From VRUE01 sp963701265 (lineage in GTDB: Bacteria; Actinomycetota; Thermoleophilia; Solirubrobacterales; 70-9): a DNA stretch of 64,000 nucleotides. Every line of letters starts with the position of its first letter. The stretch's first letter is position 1. Shown here in pieces: positions 1 through 8,259 of this stretch. Below the pieces are notes generated by a model. The model was not told where the DNA came from and did no database searches. It saw nothing but the letters and a program-made list of their open reading frames with translations. The position numbers and the translations under genes are program-made. The stretch covers positions 372,001 to 436,000 of the forward strand of contig OY969581.1 of assembly GCA_963701265.1 (NCBI GenBank). Reading direction: 5' to 3'.

Positions 1-450
1 CATGTGGGTGAGGCCGGAGTCGTAGTCGCCGCGCAGCAGGCCCTCGCCGACCACCGGCTTGGAGACGACGTCGATCACCTCCTCCCACTGGGAGAGGTCG
101 ACGTAGCCCTTGGTCGCCGGCACGATCCCGATCGAGCGCGGCACCTCGACCTCGCGGCGGCTGAGCAGGACCAGGTGCTTGGTCGGGTAGATGAAGGTGT
201 CGACGACGAAGATCTCGGTCCAGTACTTCTCGGTGATCTCGTGCACCTTGGGATGGGCACTGCACTGGACGAGGAAGCCGTTCGGCGTCTCGCGCAGCAT
301 CTCCAAGCCGTCGAAGAAATCGGTGATCAGCTCGATCCGATATTCGTCGACGCCCTGGAACTCGAGGTAGCGCTGCACCGCCCGCTCGTGACATGTTCCC
401 TCCGGCCCGAGCGTGATCACCGTGACTATGTCCCCTTGGGCTGCAACCAT
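1..450 (-). CDS. Prephenate dehydratase/BacA-like protein (partial, C-terminus outside window)
   Basis: An open frame of 150 codons runs from an ATG (complement of 448-450) to the window edge without a stop, so the C-terminus is missing. Residues 14-20 read LGPEGTC followed by HERA. This is the glycine-rich opening motif of the prephenate dehydratase-type periplasmic-binding fold, found in PheA and in the bacilysin enzyme BacA. No ACT domain or catalytic TRF motif can be checked in the part present. The gene is divergent from the VWA gene at 506. The specific reaction is uncertain; prephenate dehydratase, prephenate decarboxylase or a divergent homologue are all possible. Confidence 0.45.
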   Translation of the reverse strand, partial: MVAAQGDIVTVITLGPEGTCHERAVQRYLEFQGVDEYRIELITDFFDGLEMLRETPNGFLVQCSAHPKVHEITEKYWTEIFVVDTFIYPTKHLVLLSRREVEVPRSIGIVPATKGYVDLSQWEEVIDVVSKPVVGEGLLRGDYDSGLTHM

Positions 451-505
451 CGGCAGCATCAGCGTAGCGAGTGAACAGGAATCCTCAAGTAGTGGAAGGG
501 TGGAG

Positions 506-1501
506 ATGAGCCGAGTTGTCAAGGTATTTCTGGGAGCCGCACTTGCCGTGCTCCTTACCGCGCCCATTGCCAGCGCCGCGAGCTGCACCAAGGCGACCAA
601 CATCGAGGCGATCGTCGATGACTCGATCTCGATGGAATTCACCGACGCCTCCCGCCTGCGCGTGCAGGCGATGAACCTGCTGATCGGCACGCTCGGTGCC
701 GGCACCCAGCTGGGTGCGGTCGAGTTCGGCTCCGGCGGCTTCGAAAACGATCCGCCGCCGGCCAGCACCGTCTTCCCGCCGGAGCCCGTCGGTCCCAACG
801 CGGCGGCGATGCGCACCGCACTCGACACGGTGATCCACGCCGACAACGGTGCCACCGACTACAACGGCGCCTTCGCCAAGTCCGACGCTGACAACCCGAG
901 TGCCGACGCCCGCATCTTCCTCACCGACGGCGGCCACATCGTCGGCACCTACAACGAAGCCCACCTCGTCCACCGCGTGCCCACTTACGTGGTCGGCTTC
1001 GGCGGCGTTGCCGCCGGTGAGGACCAGGCGCGGCTGAAGAAGATCGCCGGCGACACCGGCGGTCGCTACTTCCCGCTCGACGACTCAGCCCAGCTGCAGG
1101 CGGTGATGAACACGATCGAGGCGGCGCTGACCTGCCAGACGCCGCCGCAGCAGTTCAGCGATCTGCTCGCCAAAGGTCAGAGCAAGGTCCACAGCGTCGC
1201 GATCGGTGCCGCGACCAAGGCGATCCAGATCACCCTCACCTGGGCCAACCCGCTCGACAAGTTCAAGCTCTCCGGCCTCAAACTGACCAACAAAGGGCAC
1301 CTGCTCGCGATTGCCAGCCGACCCGGCAAGAAACCGGGCAAGCTGAAGGTCGAGCGCACGGTTGGCTCGACCTTCACCGTGCTCAAGGTCTCCCACCTGC
1401 ACAAGGGCCTGCTGCGCTTCGCGGTGCGGGCGGCGAAGATCGGCTCCGGCGCACCGAAAGTCAGCCTGACCACCCAGGTCAGCCAGAGCTCGCACAAGTA
1501 G
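506..1501 (+). CDS. Secreted von Willebrand factor A domain protein
   Basis: Length is 331 aa. The ATG at 506 has a GGAAGGGTGGAG ribosome site just upstream and gives a clean signal peptide (KVF at residues 6-8, hydrophobic core to about residue 22, ASA-A cleavage site). The frame stays open further upstream, but that part has no secretory leader. A VWA domain follows: residues 38-42 are DDSIS, the MIDAS DxSxS metal site, and a later LTDGG matches the end of the third VWA strand. The C-terminal ~115 residues are basic, beta-rich and of unknown type. It probably acts outside the membrane in metal-dependent protein or surface binding. It is convergent with the FAD oxidoreductase, with 5 nt between the stops. 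Confidence 0.75.
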   Translation: MSRVVKVFLGAALAVLLTAPIASAASCTKATNIEAIVDDSISMEFTDASRLRVQAMNLLIGTLGAGTQLGAVEFGSGGFENDPPPASTVFPPEPVGPNAAAMRTALDTVIHADNGATDYNGAFAKSDADNPSADARIFLTDGGHIVGTYNEAHLVHRVPTYVVGFGGVAAGEDQARLKKIAGDTGGRYFPLDDSAQLQAVMNTIEAALTCQTPPQQFSDLLAKGQSKVHSVAIGAATKAIQITLTWANPLDKFKLSGLKLTNKGHLLAIASRPGKKPGKLKVERTVGSTFTVLKVSHLHKGLLRFAVRAAKIGSGAPKVSLTTQVSQSSHK

Positions 1502-1506
1502 GAGCG

Positions 1507-2811
1507 TTAGGAGAGATTCGGGCTGCGGTCGCCCTGCGCGGCGGCCGGGCCCGGGCGGCTGCGCGCGCCGAGCGCATGGCGCGCGTTGACCGCGATCGCC
1601 CGCGGGATCATCGTGGCGAAGGCGCGGCTGGGGCCGATGCAACGGGTGCCGAATGCATCGAAGCCTTCGGCGACGCGCCGATCGCGTGCGGAGGCAGAGA
1701 AGATCAAGCGCTCCCCGGGGGTCATCTTTCTGCCGCTCGCGTACTCGTTGATCAGCGTTGCGTGGCCGCGCAGCCCGCGCCTGTGCCGCCGCCGGTAGCG
1801 CGCCAGGCCGGTCTGCAGCGGCTCCTCGCCGCGCAGCGCCGGTGCGACGCTGTCGGTGAGCCACCCGGCCGACTGAAAGGCCCAACCGCAGCCGACCCCG
1901 AAGAGTGGGTCCACCGCCATCGCGGCATCTCCCACCAAGGCAAGGCCCGGCGCGACCGGTACCCGCACTTTGTTCGGCATCTCGATCTTTCCCAGCACCG
2001 GGCTGACCAGGCGCGAGGCCCGGATCGGCGGCGCCTCGGGGATGTCGCCGACGAAGGAGACCAGGGCTCCCTCCGGGTCGTGGCGGAACTCGGGCAGACG
2101 GTCCTTGGTCGGCATCGCCGCGTAAAAGGTGAGCCCGCTGTCGGTGGGGAAGGCGGCCGCCCAGTGGGGGTCCAGCATCCAGACCGTGCTGGCACCGTCC
2201 GCGACCGCGGGCGGCCCGTCGAAATAAGCGCCGTAGGCGAAGCGCCCGTGCGCCGAGACCTTTGTCTTCACCGCGGCCAGCTCGGCGATGCGCGAGTCGC
2301 GGCCGTCGGCGCCGACCACCAGCCGGGCGCCCAGCGACGTTTCCTCGCCCTCGCGGTCGTGCACGACGACGCCGCGGACGGTCTCGCCCTCGCCCACGAG
2401 CCGGTCCGCCGTGCGCCCCAGCATCAGCTCGACGCCGGGGGTCGCGGCGGCCGTCTCGCGCAGCAGTGGGTCGAGCAGCTCACGCCGCAGGTTGACCGCC
2501 TCGCGGGCCCTCGACGGCGGCGCTTCGATCCAGCCCCACGGGGTCCAGGCCCGCATCCGCGAGCGCACCCCGCCCCTCTCCATGATCGGTTCGAGCAGGT
2601 CCAGGCGTTCCAGTGCCGGTACGGCCGAGGCCTGGATGAAGTGGGAGCACATGCGCTTGAAGGCAGCGGGGTCGGGCTGCTTCTCGACCAGCGCCACGCT
2701 GGCGCCGCCGCGGCCGAGGGCAATGGCGGTCGCGCAGCCGGCAAGGCTGGCACCTACGATCACCGCGTCGTAGTCCGATCGATTGCCATTGCTCTGCTTG
2801 CTGTCGGGCAT
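1507..2811 (-). CDS. FAD-dependent oxidoreductase/monooxygenase (PHBH-like fold)
   Basis: Length is 434 aa. Residues 17-29 (VIVGASLAGCATA) form the FAD Rossmann GxGxxG-type loop. GADGRDSR in mid-protein is the second FAD/NAD(P)H motif, and LVGDAAMAVDPLFG near residue 290 is the GD motif that binds the FAD ribityl chain. Together these define the aromatic hydroxylase / geranylgeranyl reductase-like flavoprotein family. The substrate cannot be read from sequence. A GGGAGG ribosome site sits 5 nt before the ATG. It is divergent from a PadR regulator across a palindromic operator, so it is probably controlled by that regulator, perhaps in response to an aromatic or drug-like compound. Confidence 0.8.
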   Translation of the reverse strand: MPDSKQSNGNRSDYDAVIVGASLAGCATAIALGRGGASVALVEKQPDPAAFKRMCSHFIQASAVPALERLDLLEPIMERGGVRSRMRAWTPWGWIEAPPSRAREAVNLRRELLDPLLRETAAATPGVELMLGRTADRLVGEGETVRGVVVHDREGEETSLGARLVVGADGRDSRIAELAAVKTKVSAHGRFAYGAYFDGPPAVADGASTVWMLDPHWAAAFPTDSGLTFYAAMPTKDRLPEFRHDPEGALVSFVGDIPEAPPIRASRLVSPVLGKIEMPNKVRVPVAPGLALVGDAAMAVDPLFGVGCGWAFQSAGWLTDSVAPALRGEEPLQTGLARYRRRHRRGLRGHATLINEYASGRKMTPGERLIFSASARDRRVAEGFDAFGTRCIGPSRAFATMIPRAIAVNARHALGARSRPGPAAAQGDRSPNLS

Positions 2812-2834
2812 GTCTGCCTCCCGGGCCGATCGTT

Positions 2835-2857
2835 GTATCGTTCGTCCCGAACTATAC
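2835..2857. promoter_or_regulatory. Palindromic operator between FAD oxidoreductase and padR
   Basis: Two 10-bp arms, GTATCGTTCG and CGAACTATAC, are separated by TCC and match as an inverted repeat at 9 of 10 positions. The site ends 10 nt before the padR ATG and lies 23 nt upstream of the flavoprotein gene start. Size and symmetry fit a winged-helix dimer site. Binding by the adjacent PadR protein is inference. Confidence 0.6.
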
Positions 2858-2867
2858 GCACCGAACC

Positions 2868-3389
2868 ATGAAGCGCAAGTTAACCCGCCTCACATCGACC
2901 TCCTACGCCCTGCTTGCTCTGCTCGACCAGCTCGGCGAGGCGACTCCTTACGAGATCAAGCAGGCGATGGACAAGTCAATCGAGAACTTCTGGCCCGTCC
3001 CGCACACCACGGCCTACGAGGAGCCGGCGCGGCTGGCCGAGGGCGGCTACCTCTCGGTACATCAGGAGGAGGGGGGTCGGCGGCGCAAGACTTACTCACT
3101 CACCGACGCGGGCCTGGCGGCACTCGAAGCCTGGGCGCAGGACACGACCGCGGCGCCGCCGCAGGTGCGAGACGAGACGATGCTCAAAGTCTTTGCCGGC
3201 GCTGATCCGGTGGCGTTCATGGAGCCCCGCCGCGCCTACCATCGCGAGAAGCTGGCCGAGCTGCAGGGATATCTCGAGGAAGTCGGCGACGAGGAGGCGT
3301 GGCGGCGCTCGGCGCTCGCTCTGACCGCGGGGGTGATCTACCACCGCAAGATGCTCGAGATGCTCGACGAGCTCGACCCGCCGACCTAG
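2868..3389 (+). CDS. PadR family transcriptional regulator
   Basis: Length is 173 aa. Residues ~10-95 form the PadR winged helix: TSYALLALL at the start, YEIKQAMDKS, then the wing region GRRRKTYSLTDAG. The rest is a helical C-terminal dimerisation segment (YHREKLAELQGYLEEV...YHRKMLEML), as in PadR-s2 proteins. Such proteins are ligand-responsive repressors. It lies divergently next to a flavoprotein monooxygenase with a palindrome in between, so autorepression and repression of that gene is the simplest model. Confidence 0.85.
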   Translation: MKRKLTRLTSTSYALLALLDQLGEATPYEIKQAMDKSIENFWPVPHTTAYEEPARLAEGGYLSVHQEEGGRRRKTYSLTDAGLAALEAWAQDTTAAPPQVRDETMLKVFAGADPVAFMEPRRAYHREKLAELQGYLEEVGDEEAWRRSALALTAGVIYHRKMLEMLDELDPPT

Positions 3390-3399
3390 CAGCGAACGC

Positions 3400-5064
3400 T
3401 CACTCGGAGCCCGGGCGGATCGCCAAGAGCACGAGGTCGTCGCGCAGTCGCCCGGCGCTGCGCGAGATCGCGTCCTGGCGCAGGCACTCGGTCATCTCTC
3501 CCAGCTCGAGGTCGGCGAAGGAGCTGGCGAGCTCGCCAAGCGCCTCCGCTCCCAGGTGAGTCTCCGGCGGACCCGACTCGAACCAGCCGTCGGTGGCGAG
3601 GACGAGGGTCTCGCCCGCGCCCAGCACGGCCTCGTGGCTGGGTATCGGCGCATCGGCCCAGGCACCGAGCACGGCGCCGCCGCCGAGCTGGACCGGTCCC
3701 TTGCTGGTGACGTGGATCGCCGGCGGGTGTCCCGCCGCCGCCAGGGTCAGTCGCCAGCGCTCGCCGTCGCGGCGCAGGCGCAGCAGCAGCGCGGTGGCGA
3801 AATCGTTGAGGCTGCGGCCCTCGAGCAGCATCTCGTTGAGCTGCGCGAGCAGCTCCGCCGGCTCGTCGATCTGCCGGGCCAAGCCGCGCATCGAGTGGCG
3901 CAGGGCGACCGAGACGCCGGCGGCGACGCTGCCCTTGCCGGTGACGTCGCCGATCATGATCCAGCAGCCGTCCTCGGTGGGGAGGACGTCGTAGACGTCA
4001 CCGCCGATCTCGATGCCGTCGCCGAAGGTGTCGAAGACGACGGCGATGTCGAGGCCGGGAACGTAGGGCGGCTCGGGCGGGCGCAGTCCGCGCTGCAGGT
4101 TCTGCGCGATCTGATCACGCTCCTCGTAGAGGCGGGCGTTGTCGAGCGCCATCGCCGCTCGGTCGGCCAGCTCGCTGAGCAGCGCCAGGTCGTCGGCGTC
4201 GTAGCGCATGTCGGGGTTGGCGTGGAGGAAGGAGATCGCGCCCAAGGTCGAGCCGCGCGCGACCAGCGGTGCCACGGCTGCGGACTGGTAGTGGGTTTCT
4301 TCGATCAGCCGGCGGTGCTGCTCGTTTTGAACGACGTCCTTCATCACGCTCGGTGAGGTGAGGTCGCGCCAGACCATCGGCCGCCCGGCGCGCAGCACCT
4401 GCGCTACCGGGTGGTCGCAGCGCGGGTCCAGTGGGGTGCTCCTGCGGATTTCCTCCAAGACCACGCCGGCCTCTGGTTTGGTGGCGCCAACGACGCTGTC
4501 GCCGATCCAGCCATCGCGACGGATGAAGTCGAGCACGCAGAGCTCGGCTATCTCCGGCACCGCCGTGTCAACGATCGTCCTCGCCGTCCGGCTGAAGTCG
4601 AGTGAGGCATCGAGCCCGCGCGTCGCGGTGAGGAGGAACTCCTGCGCACGCCGCCGCCGCACCTCGGCGGTGATGTCGCGGGCGATCACCGAGGCGCCGA
4701 CGATGCCGCGCTGCGGATGCTCGATCGGGGAAACCGTCAGCGAGACGTCGATGCGGACGCCGTCCTTGCGGATCCGCTCGGTTTCGTAGGTCTCGAGCGG
4801 TTCGCCGCGGCAGACGCGATCGAGGATCGTCTGCTCCTCTCCCTTATGGTCGGCCGGCACCAGAAAGGAGACATGAGCGCCGACCGCCTCGGCCTCGCTG
4901 TAACCGTAGAGGCGTTCCGCCGCCGGGTTCCAGGAGGTGACGATCCCGTCGAGGTCCTTGCTCAGGACCGCGTCCCGGGTGCTCAGCACCACCTGGGCGA
5001 GCCGGTAGATCTCATCTTCGCTTGGAATGCCGGCCGGGGCTCCCTCTGCATGTGACGAACGCAC
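3400..5064 (-). CDS. PAS-GAF-SpoIIE/PP2C phosphatase (RsbU/RsbP-like)
   Basis: Length is 554 aa from a GTG start. Residues ~20-135 are a PAS domain (GIVTSWNPAAERLYGYSEAEA, then a PAC-like VIARDIT). Residues ~150-320 are a GAF domain ending in DRAAMALDNARLYEERD. Residues ~330-552 are a SpoIIE-type PP2C phosphatase with GGDVYDV and GDVTGKG metal-binding motifs and a late ATDGWFE. Such proteins dephosphorylate anti-sigma-factor antagonists (STAS proteins) in response to signals sensed by PAS/GAF. It lacks membrane segments and is therefore cytoplasmic. It is transcribed alone; no sigma or STAS partner is adjacent. Confidence 0.85.
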   Translation of the reverse strand: MRSSHAEGAPAGIPSEDEIYRLAQVVLSTRDAVLSKDLDGIVTSWNPAAERLYGYSEAEAVGAHVSFLVPADHKGEEQTILDRVCRGEPLETYETERIRKDGVRIDVSLTVSPIEHPQRGIVGASVIARDITAEVRRRRAQEFLLTATRGLDASLDFSRTARTIVDTAVPEIAELCVLDFIRRDGWIGDSVVGATKPEAGVVLEEIRRSTPLDPRCDHPVAQVLRAGRPMVWRDLTSPSVMKDVVQNEQHRRLIEETHYQSAAVAPLVARGSTLGAISFLHANPDMRYDADDLALLSELADRAAMALDNARLYEERDQIAQNLQRGLRPPEPPYVPGLDIAVVFDTFGDGIEIGGDVYDVLPTEDGCWIMIGDVTGKGSVAAGVSVALRHSMRGLARQIDEPAELLAQLNEMLLEGRSLNDFATALLLRLRRDGERWRLTLAAAGHPPAIHVTSKGPVQLGGGAVLGAWADAPIPSHEAVLGAGETLVLATDGWFESGPPETHLGAEALGELASSFADLELGEMTECLRQDAISRSAGRLRDDLVLLAIRPGSE

Positions 5065-5147
5065 CGAACAAAGCTACCCCAGCAATCGCCGGGACCCTTG
5101 ATCTCAACTAGCGTTCCTAAATAGAACCCGCAACCGACTAGGAGCCG

Positions 5148-5513
5148 ATGACCGCAAAAGAGACACCCAGGGGAGGCCAGGCTCTGGTCGAGCTCTCCAA
5201 CGCGATGGTCGCCCTGCATCGCGAGTACTTCGGCCGCGGCCCAGGCGCAGCGAGGAGCTTCGTCAATGACGAGACGGTGGTCTGCGTGCTCAGCGACATC
5301 TACACCGCGGTCGAGCGGACGCTGATTGGCGCCGGCCAGGCCGAGCACGTTCGCCGCACCCGCACCCTGCACCAGGAAGCGCTGCAAGACGAGTACAAGG
5401 CCAGCGTCGAAGCGATCATGCAGCGCCCGGTCGAGGCTTTTCTCAGCGTCGTCCACGTCGACCCCGACGTGGCGATCGAGGTCTTCATGCTCGGCGAGCC
5501 GGCGCCGGCCTAG
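5148..5513 (+). CDS. MpsC/DUF2294 family protein
   Basis: Length is 121 aa, with ATG preceded by AGGAG. The sequence contains the family pattern of an N-terminal helix, YFGRGP near residue 30, AERTLIGAG-like VERTLIGAGQAEHVRRTR near residues 60-75, and a final beta segment. DUF2294 is called MpsC because some members belong to a membrane-potential-generating cation system in firmicutes; the molecular role here is unknown. A paralogue lies convergent at 5510-5887, and the two genes share the 4-nt CTAG as stop codons. Confidence 0.75.
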   Translation: MTAKETPRGGQALVELSNAMVALHREYFGRGPGAARSFVNDETVVCVLSDIYTAVERTLIGAGQAEHVRRTRTLHQEALQDEYKASVEAIMQRPVEAFLSVVHVDPDVAIEVFMLGEPAPA

Positions 5514-5887
5514 TCGCTCTTCGGCTCGTTGAAGATGAAGAACTCGAGGGCGAGGTTGGCCTCGATGTCGACCTGACTGAGGAAGACCCGCACGCTGCGG
5601 CCGGTTATCCGCTCGACCACGGCGATGAACTCGTCCTTGACCGCTTCCTGGAACTTCTTGCGGGTCTCGCGCACGTGCTCGCTGGAACCGGCCCCGATCA
5701 GCGTCCGCTCGGCCGTGGTGAAGATCTCCTCGAGGATGCAGACCGCGTAATCGCCCTGCAGGTAGCTGCGCGCCTTGGTCGGGCCGCGGCCGTAGAGCCG
5801 CGCGTGCAGCTGGACGATCTCGCGCGATAGCTGCGAGACGAGTGCCCCGCTGCCGGCGGGGCTTTCTGGAGGGTTGGGACGATCCAA
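5510..5887 (-). CDS. MpsC/DUF2294 family protein, TTG start
   Basis: Length is 125 aa. The chosen TTG (complement of 5885-5887) is preceded by AGGAG at exactly 7 nt. The longer frame running to 6082 has no family similarity in its first 65 residues, so I reject it. The motifs YGRGPTKARSYL and AERTLIGAGSSEHVRETR mark it as a paralogue of the convergent gene at 5148. The ribosome site lies in a hairpin beneath a larger folded leader (see the leader entry), which suggests translation is controlled by RNA structure. Confidence 0.7.
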   Translation of the reverse strand: MDRPNPPESPAGSGALVSQLSREIVQLHARLYGRGPTKARSYLQGDYAVCILEEIFTTAERTLIGAGSSEHVRETRKKFQEAVKDEFIAVVERITGRSVRVFLSQVDIEANLALEFFIFNEPKSD

Positions 5888-5891
5888 GCGA

Positions 5892-5997
5892 CGGCTCCTG
5901 TGGATGAGCCGTTTGCCCTGGCTTCGTGATCTGTCGCACCCTGCACGGCGGGCCTGGAGACACCCGTGCCTGGCTGATACTCGGCGCCGCCAGGGCA
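5892..5997 (-). promoter_or_regulatory. Candidate structured leader RNA/riboswitch upstream of MpsC gene
   Basis: In transcript sense, a 9-bp perfect stem (TGCCCTGGC at 5997-5989 with GCCAGGGCA at 5922-5914) encloses 66 nt that can form inner stems. Three nt later a 6-bp hairpin (CGGCTC at 5911-5906 with GAGCCG at 5897-5892) traps the AGGAG ribosome site of the TTG-initiated MpsC gene. A TATGCT -10-like hexamer at 6016-6011 would start transcription just before the first stem. I could not match the core to a known riboswitch class (c-di-GMP-I and ydaO were considered). Confidence 0.45.
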
Positions 5998-6093
5998 CTC
6001 GAGCGCGAAAAGCATAGCGGGGGGTGGGTGTCGATCCCGCGACTGCCCGTTCGTCGTAGGGGTAGAAGCTCAACAACGGCAAAGGAGAAACAG

Positions 6094-6666
6094 ATGGGCA
6101 AGATCGTCGTAACCGAGTTCATATCCCTCGACGGCGTGGTCGAGGACCCCGGCGGATCGGAGGACCACAGGCATGGCGGCTGGGCCCTCGAGATCGACCG
6201 CGGCGAGGAGGGCAACAAGTTCAAGCTCGACGAGCTGTTCGAGGCTGAGGCACAGCTGCTCGGCCGGGTCACCTACGAAGGCTTCGCCGCCGCCTGGCCC
6301 GAGCGGGAAGATCCCGGCGGCTTCGCCGCAAAGATGAACTCGATGCCGAAGTACGTCGTCTCCTCGACCCTGCAGGAGGCGAGCTGGGAGAACTCGACGA
6401 TCCTCAGCGGCGAGCTGGCCGACGAGGTGGCGAGGCTGCATCGCGAGATCGACGGCGTGATCCTCGTCGCCGGCAGTGCGCAGCTGGTTCAGGGCCTGCT
6501 CGAGCGTGATCTCGTCGACGAGCTGCGCCTGATGGTCTTCCCGGTCGTGCTCGGCGAGGGCAAGCGCCTCTTCGGCGAGGTCAGCGAGAAGAAGCCGCTG
6601 CGCTTCGTCGACTCGAAAACGGTCGGCGATGGAGTCTCGATCCTTACTTATGAGCGGCCGGCGTAG
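6094..6666 (+). CDS. Dihydrofolate reductase family protein (RibD C-terminal-like)
   Basis: Length is 190 aa. ATG at 6094 with AAAGGAGA seven nt upstream; the frame runs open upstream but without family residues. MGKIVVTEFISLDGVVEDP at the start, LLGRVTYEGF near residue 52, and VVLGEGKRLFG near residue 155 are the standard signatures of the YwjB/RibD_C branch of the DHFR fold. The protein probably binds NADPH; its substrate is unknown. It is the usual size for a stand-alone member. Confidence 0.85.
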   Translation: MGKIVVTEFISLDGVVEDPGGSEDHRHGGWALEIDRGEEGNKFKLDELFEAEAQLLGRVTYEGFAAAWPEREDPGGFAAKMNSMPKYVVSSTLQEASWENSTILSGELADEVARLHREIDGVILVAGSAQLVQGLLERDLVDELRLMVFPVVLGEGKRLFGEVSEKKPLRFVDSKTVGDGVSILTYERPA

Positions 6667-6694
6667 GCAGACAGGCGGGGTGATTTTGGATTTG

Positions 6695-6719
6695 GTTTCC
6701 CTTTGCAGAAGATGGGTAC
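6695..6719 (+). promoter_or_regulatory. SigB/SigF-like promoter
   Basis: GTTT at 6695-6698 and GGGTAC at 6714-6719 are separated by 15 nt. The ATG of the downstream small gene is 10 nt beyond the -10. It would also feed the PP2C phosphatase gene that follows. Confidence 0.55.
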
Positions 6720-6729
6720 GTAGGGCGCC

Positions 6730-6954
6730 ATGGTCGACACGAAGTCGATACCCCGGCCCGGGGAGCGCTGGCTCAGTTGCCCGCCATATGTGCTGATTGC
6801 GCACGTCCTCAAGGTCGAGCGAGGGGGTCGGACGCCATTGGTCAGCTACGAGCTGCAGGACGACGATGGCGTGGTAATCGAGCGGGTCGAGCAAGCAGTG
6901 CTTGACGACGGCTGGTGGAAAGCCTTCCAGCCCCTACGCCAACGCTTCGGCTAA
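6730..6954 (+). CDS. Small hypothetical protein (74 aa)
   Basis: Length is 74 aa; family not recognised. It is a mixed hydrophilic protein with SYELQDDDGVVIERVEQ in the middle and an aromatic C-terminus (DDGWWKAFQPL). No signal peptide or membrane segment is seen. A stress-type promoter lies immediately upstream, and the PP2C gene begins about 50 nt downstream on the same strand, so the two may be co-transcribed. Codon usage is similar to neighbours. Confidence 0.55.
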   Translation: MVDTKSIPRPGERWLSCPPYVLIAHVLKVERGGRTPLVSYELQDDDGVVIERVEQAVLDDGWWKAFQPLRQRFG

Positions 6955-7007
6955 CCGCCGCGGCCCCCATCTCGCCCGGGACCGGGCCTCCTATATGGTC
7001 GCCGCCA

Positions 7008-8039
7008 GTGCAGGGAAACGCTTCGAATAGCGCTCGCGTTGCCGGCATCTGCGCGGCGGCCCTGCTGGTCTTTGTCATCTGGCTGCTCGCGCCGGGGCCG
7101 TCCAACGTTGGGATCGCCTTCTTCTACGCGATCCCGGTCGCGATGGCGACCTGGTGGTTCGGCCGGCGCGCGGGGGCGATCGCCGTCCTCGGCTGCGGTG
7201 TGCTCTTCTGCACCGGCGCGCTGATTGAACCAGTGCACCAGTTCGGCCTCGCCCTTGCCGTGCGAATGCTCGCTCTGATCGGCGTCGCGACGCTGGTGGC
7301 GCTGCTGCACGAGCGCCAGCTGGTGCTCGAGCACTCCGCTGAGGAACTGGAGGCAATTCGCGCGGCGCTGACTCCGGTGGCGCTCCCCCAGCTTCCGGGA
7401 GTTGACTCCGCCGCCGCCTTCGTCCCCTCCGAGCTTGGTGTCTCCGGTGACTTCTACCTGCTCACCAACGGCCGCGATGGCTCTGCGATCGCGATTGTCG
7501 GTGACGTCGTTGGTCATGGCCCCGCGGCGGCGCAGCTGGCGACCTTCGTGCGGGCGCGTTTCGCTGCCCTCGCCGCCGGTACCAGCGACCCGGCCGAGTT
7601 GCTCACGCTCGCCAATGCGGCGCTGTTCGAACGCCCCGCTGCGGAGCGCGAGTTGGTCAGCGCGGTCTGCCTGCGACTGCACGACAAGCAGCTTTCCTGG
7701 GCGATCGCGGGCCACCCGCCGCCCCTGCGACTACCCGGGCTCGACCAGCTCACCCTGGAGGGCTCGACCTTCCTGCTCGGCGCGGAAGCGGAGCTGGCGT
7801 TGCGCAACGGCGAGACCGCGCTGCCGAGCGGCGACGGTGTGCTGATCTACACCGATGGCGCGACCGACGTGCGACAGGGCGGCGAGCTGCTCGGCCTCGA
7901 GGGCCTCTCGAGGCTGCTGGCGCCGTTGACGAAGCTGCCGGCAGCCGAGATCGTCAGCCAGGTCGAGCGAGCGATTCTTGCCTGGGCGGAGAAGCCGATC
8001 CAGGACGATCTCTGCCTGCTTGTTCTGAAGCCACGGTAA
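7008..8039 (+). CDS. Membrane-anchored SpoIIE/PP2C phosphatase
   Basis: About 343 aa from the GTG at 7008. The open frame extends to 6915, but that part overlaps the upstream gene and lacks hydrophobic sequence, so the start is uncertain. Three or four hydrophobic segments (VAGICAAALLVFVIWLL and following, to about residue 100) precede a short coiled linker (LLHERQLVLEHSAEELEAIR). The rest is a PP2C/SpoIIE domain with SGDFYLL, GDVVGHG and YTDGATD motifs. Its role is probably dephosphorylation of an anti-anti-sigma factor in response to an envelope signal. It follows a stress-type promoter and the small gene at 6730. Confidence 0.8.
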   Translation: MQGNASNSARVAGICAAALLVFVIWLLAPGPSNVGIAFFYAIPVAMATWWFGRRAGAIAVLGCGVLFCTGALIEPVHQFGLALAVRMLALIGVATLVALLHERQLVLEHSAEELEAIRAALTPVALPQLPGVDSAAAFVPSELGVSGDFYLLTNGRDGSAIAIVGDVVGHGPAAAQLATFVRARFAALAAGTSDPAELLTLANAALFERPAAERELVSAVCLRLHDKQLSWAIAGHPPPLRLPGLDQLTLEGSTFLLGAEAELALRNGETALPSGDGVLIYTDGATDVRQGGELLGLEGLSRLLAPLTKLPAAEIVSQVERAILAWAEKPIQDDLCLLVLKPR

Positions 8040-8205
8040 GCGCCACGCTGCGGGGTTTCGTTCCCTCGCCTGCCGGGAAGTCAAAGGGCTTGAAGGCGAG
8101 TTGCGACGTGACTCGATCCCTTACTTGGCAGCGAGGGCAATTCTCGATCGCCATTGCATGCATGGCGCTGTAGCTGCTTCCGCACCGCTCACACCTGAAC
8201 ATCAT
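7954..8205 (-). CDS. Small zinc-ribbon protein
   Basis: Length is 83 aa. Two CxxC knuckles (CERC at residues 5-8, CPRC near residues 23-26) form a zinc ribbon in the first 30 residues; the tail is low-complexity. A GGGAGG ribosome site is 5 nt before an ATGATG. The last 86 nt overlap the end of the PP2C gene on the other strand, so the real stop region may be poorly conserved. A SigB-like promoter lies upstream at 8286-8260. Possible roles are nucleic-acid or protein binding; none can be assigned. Confidence 0.6.
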   Translation of the reverse strand: MMFRCERCGSSYSAMHAMAIENCPRCQVRDRVTSQLAFKPFDFPAGEGTKPRSVALTVASEQAGRDRPGSASPPRQESLARPG

Positions 8206-8259
8206 CTACCTCCCACGGACTAACCCAAGTCCTTCTAGGACAACTTGACTGAATGTCTC

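Noticed and set aside
5888..6000. c-di-GMP-I (GEMM) riboswitch upstream of the MpsC gene
   Set aside because: GGGCAAAC is similar to the GEMM core, but the conserved GACGCAAAGCC and downstream stems are missing; kept only as an unassigned structured leader.
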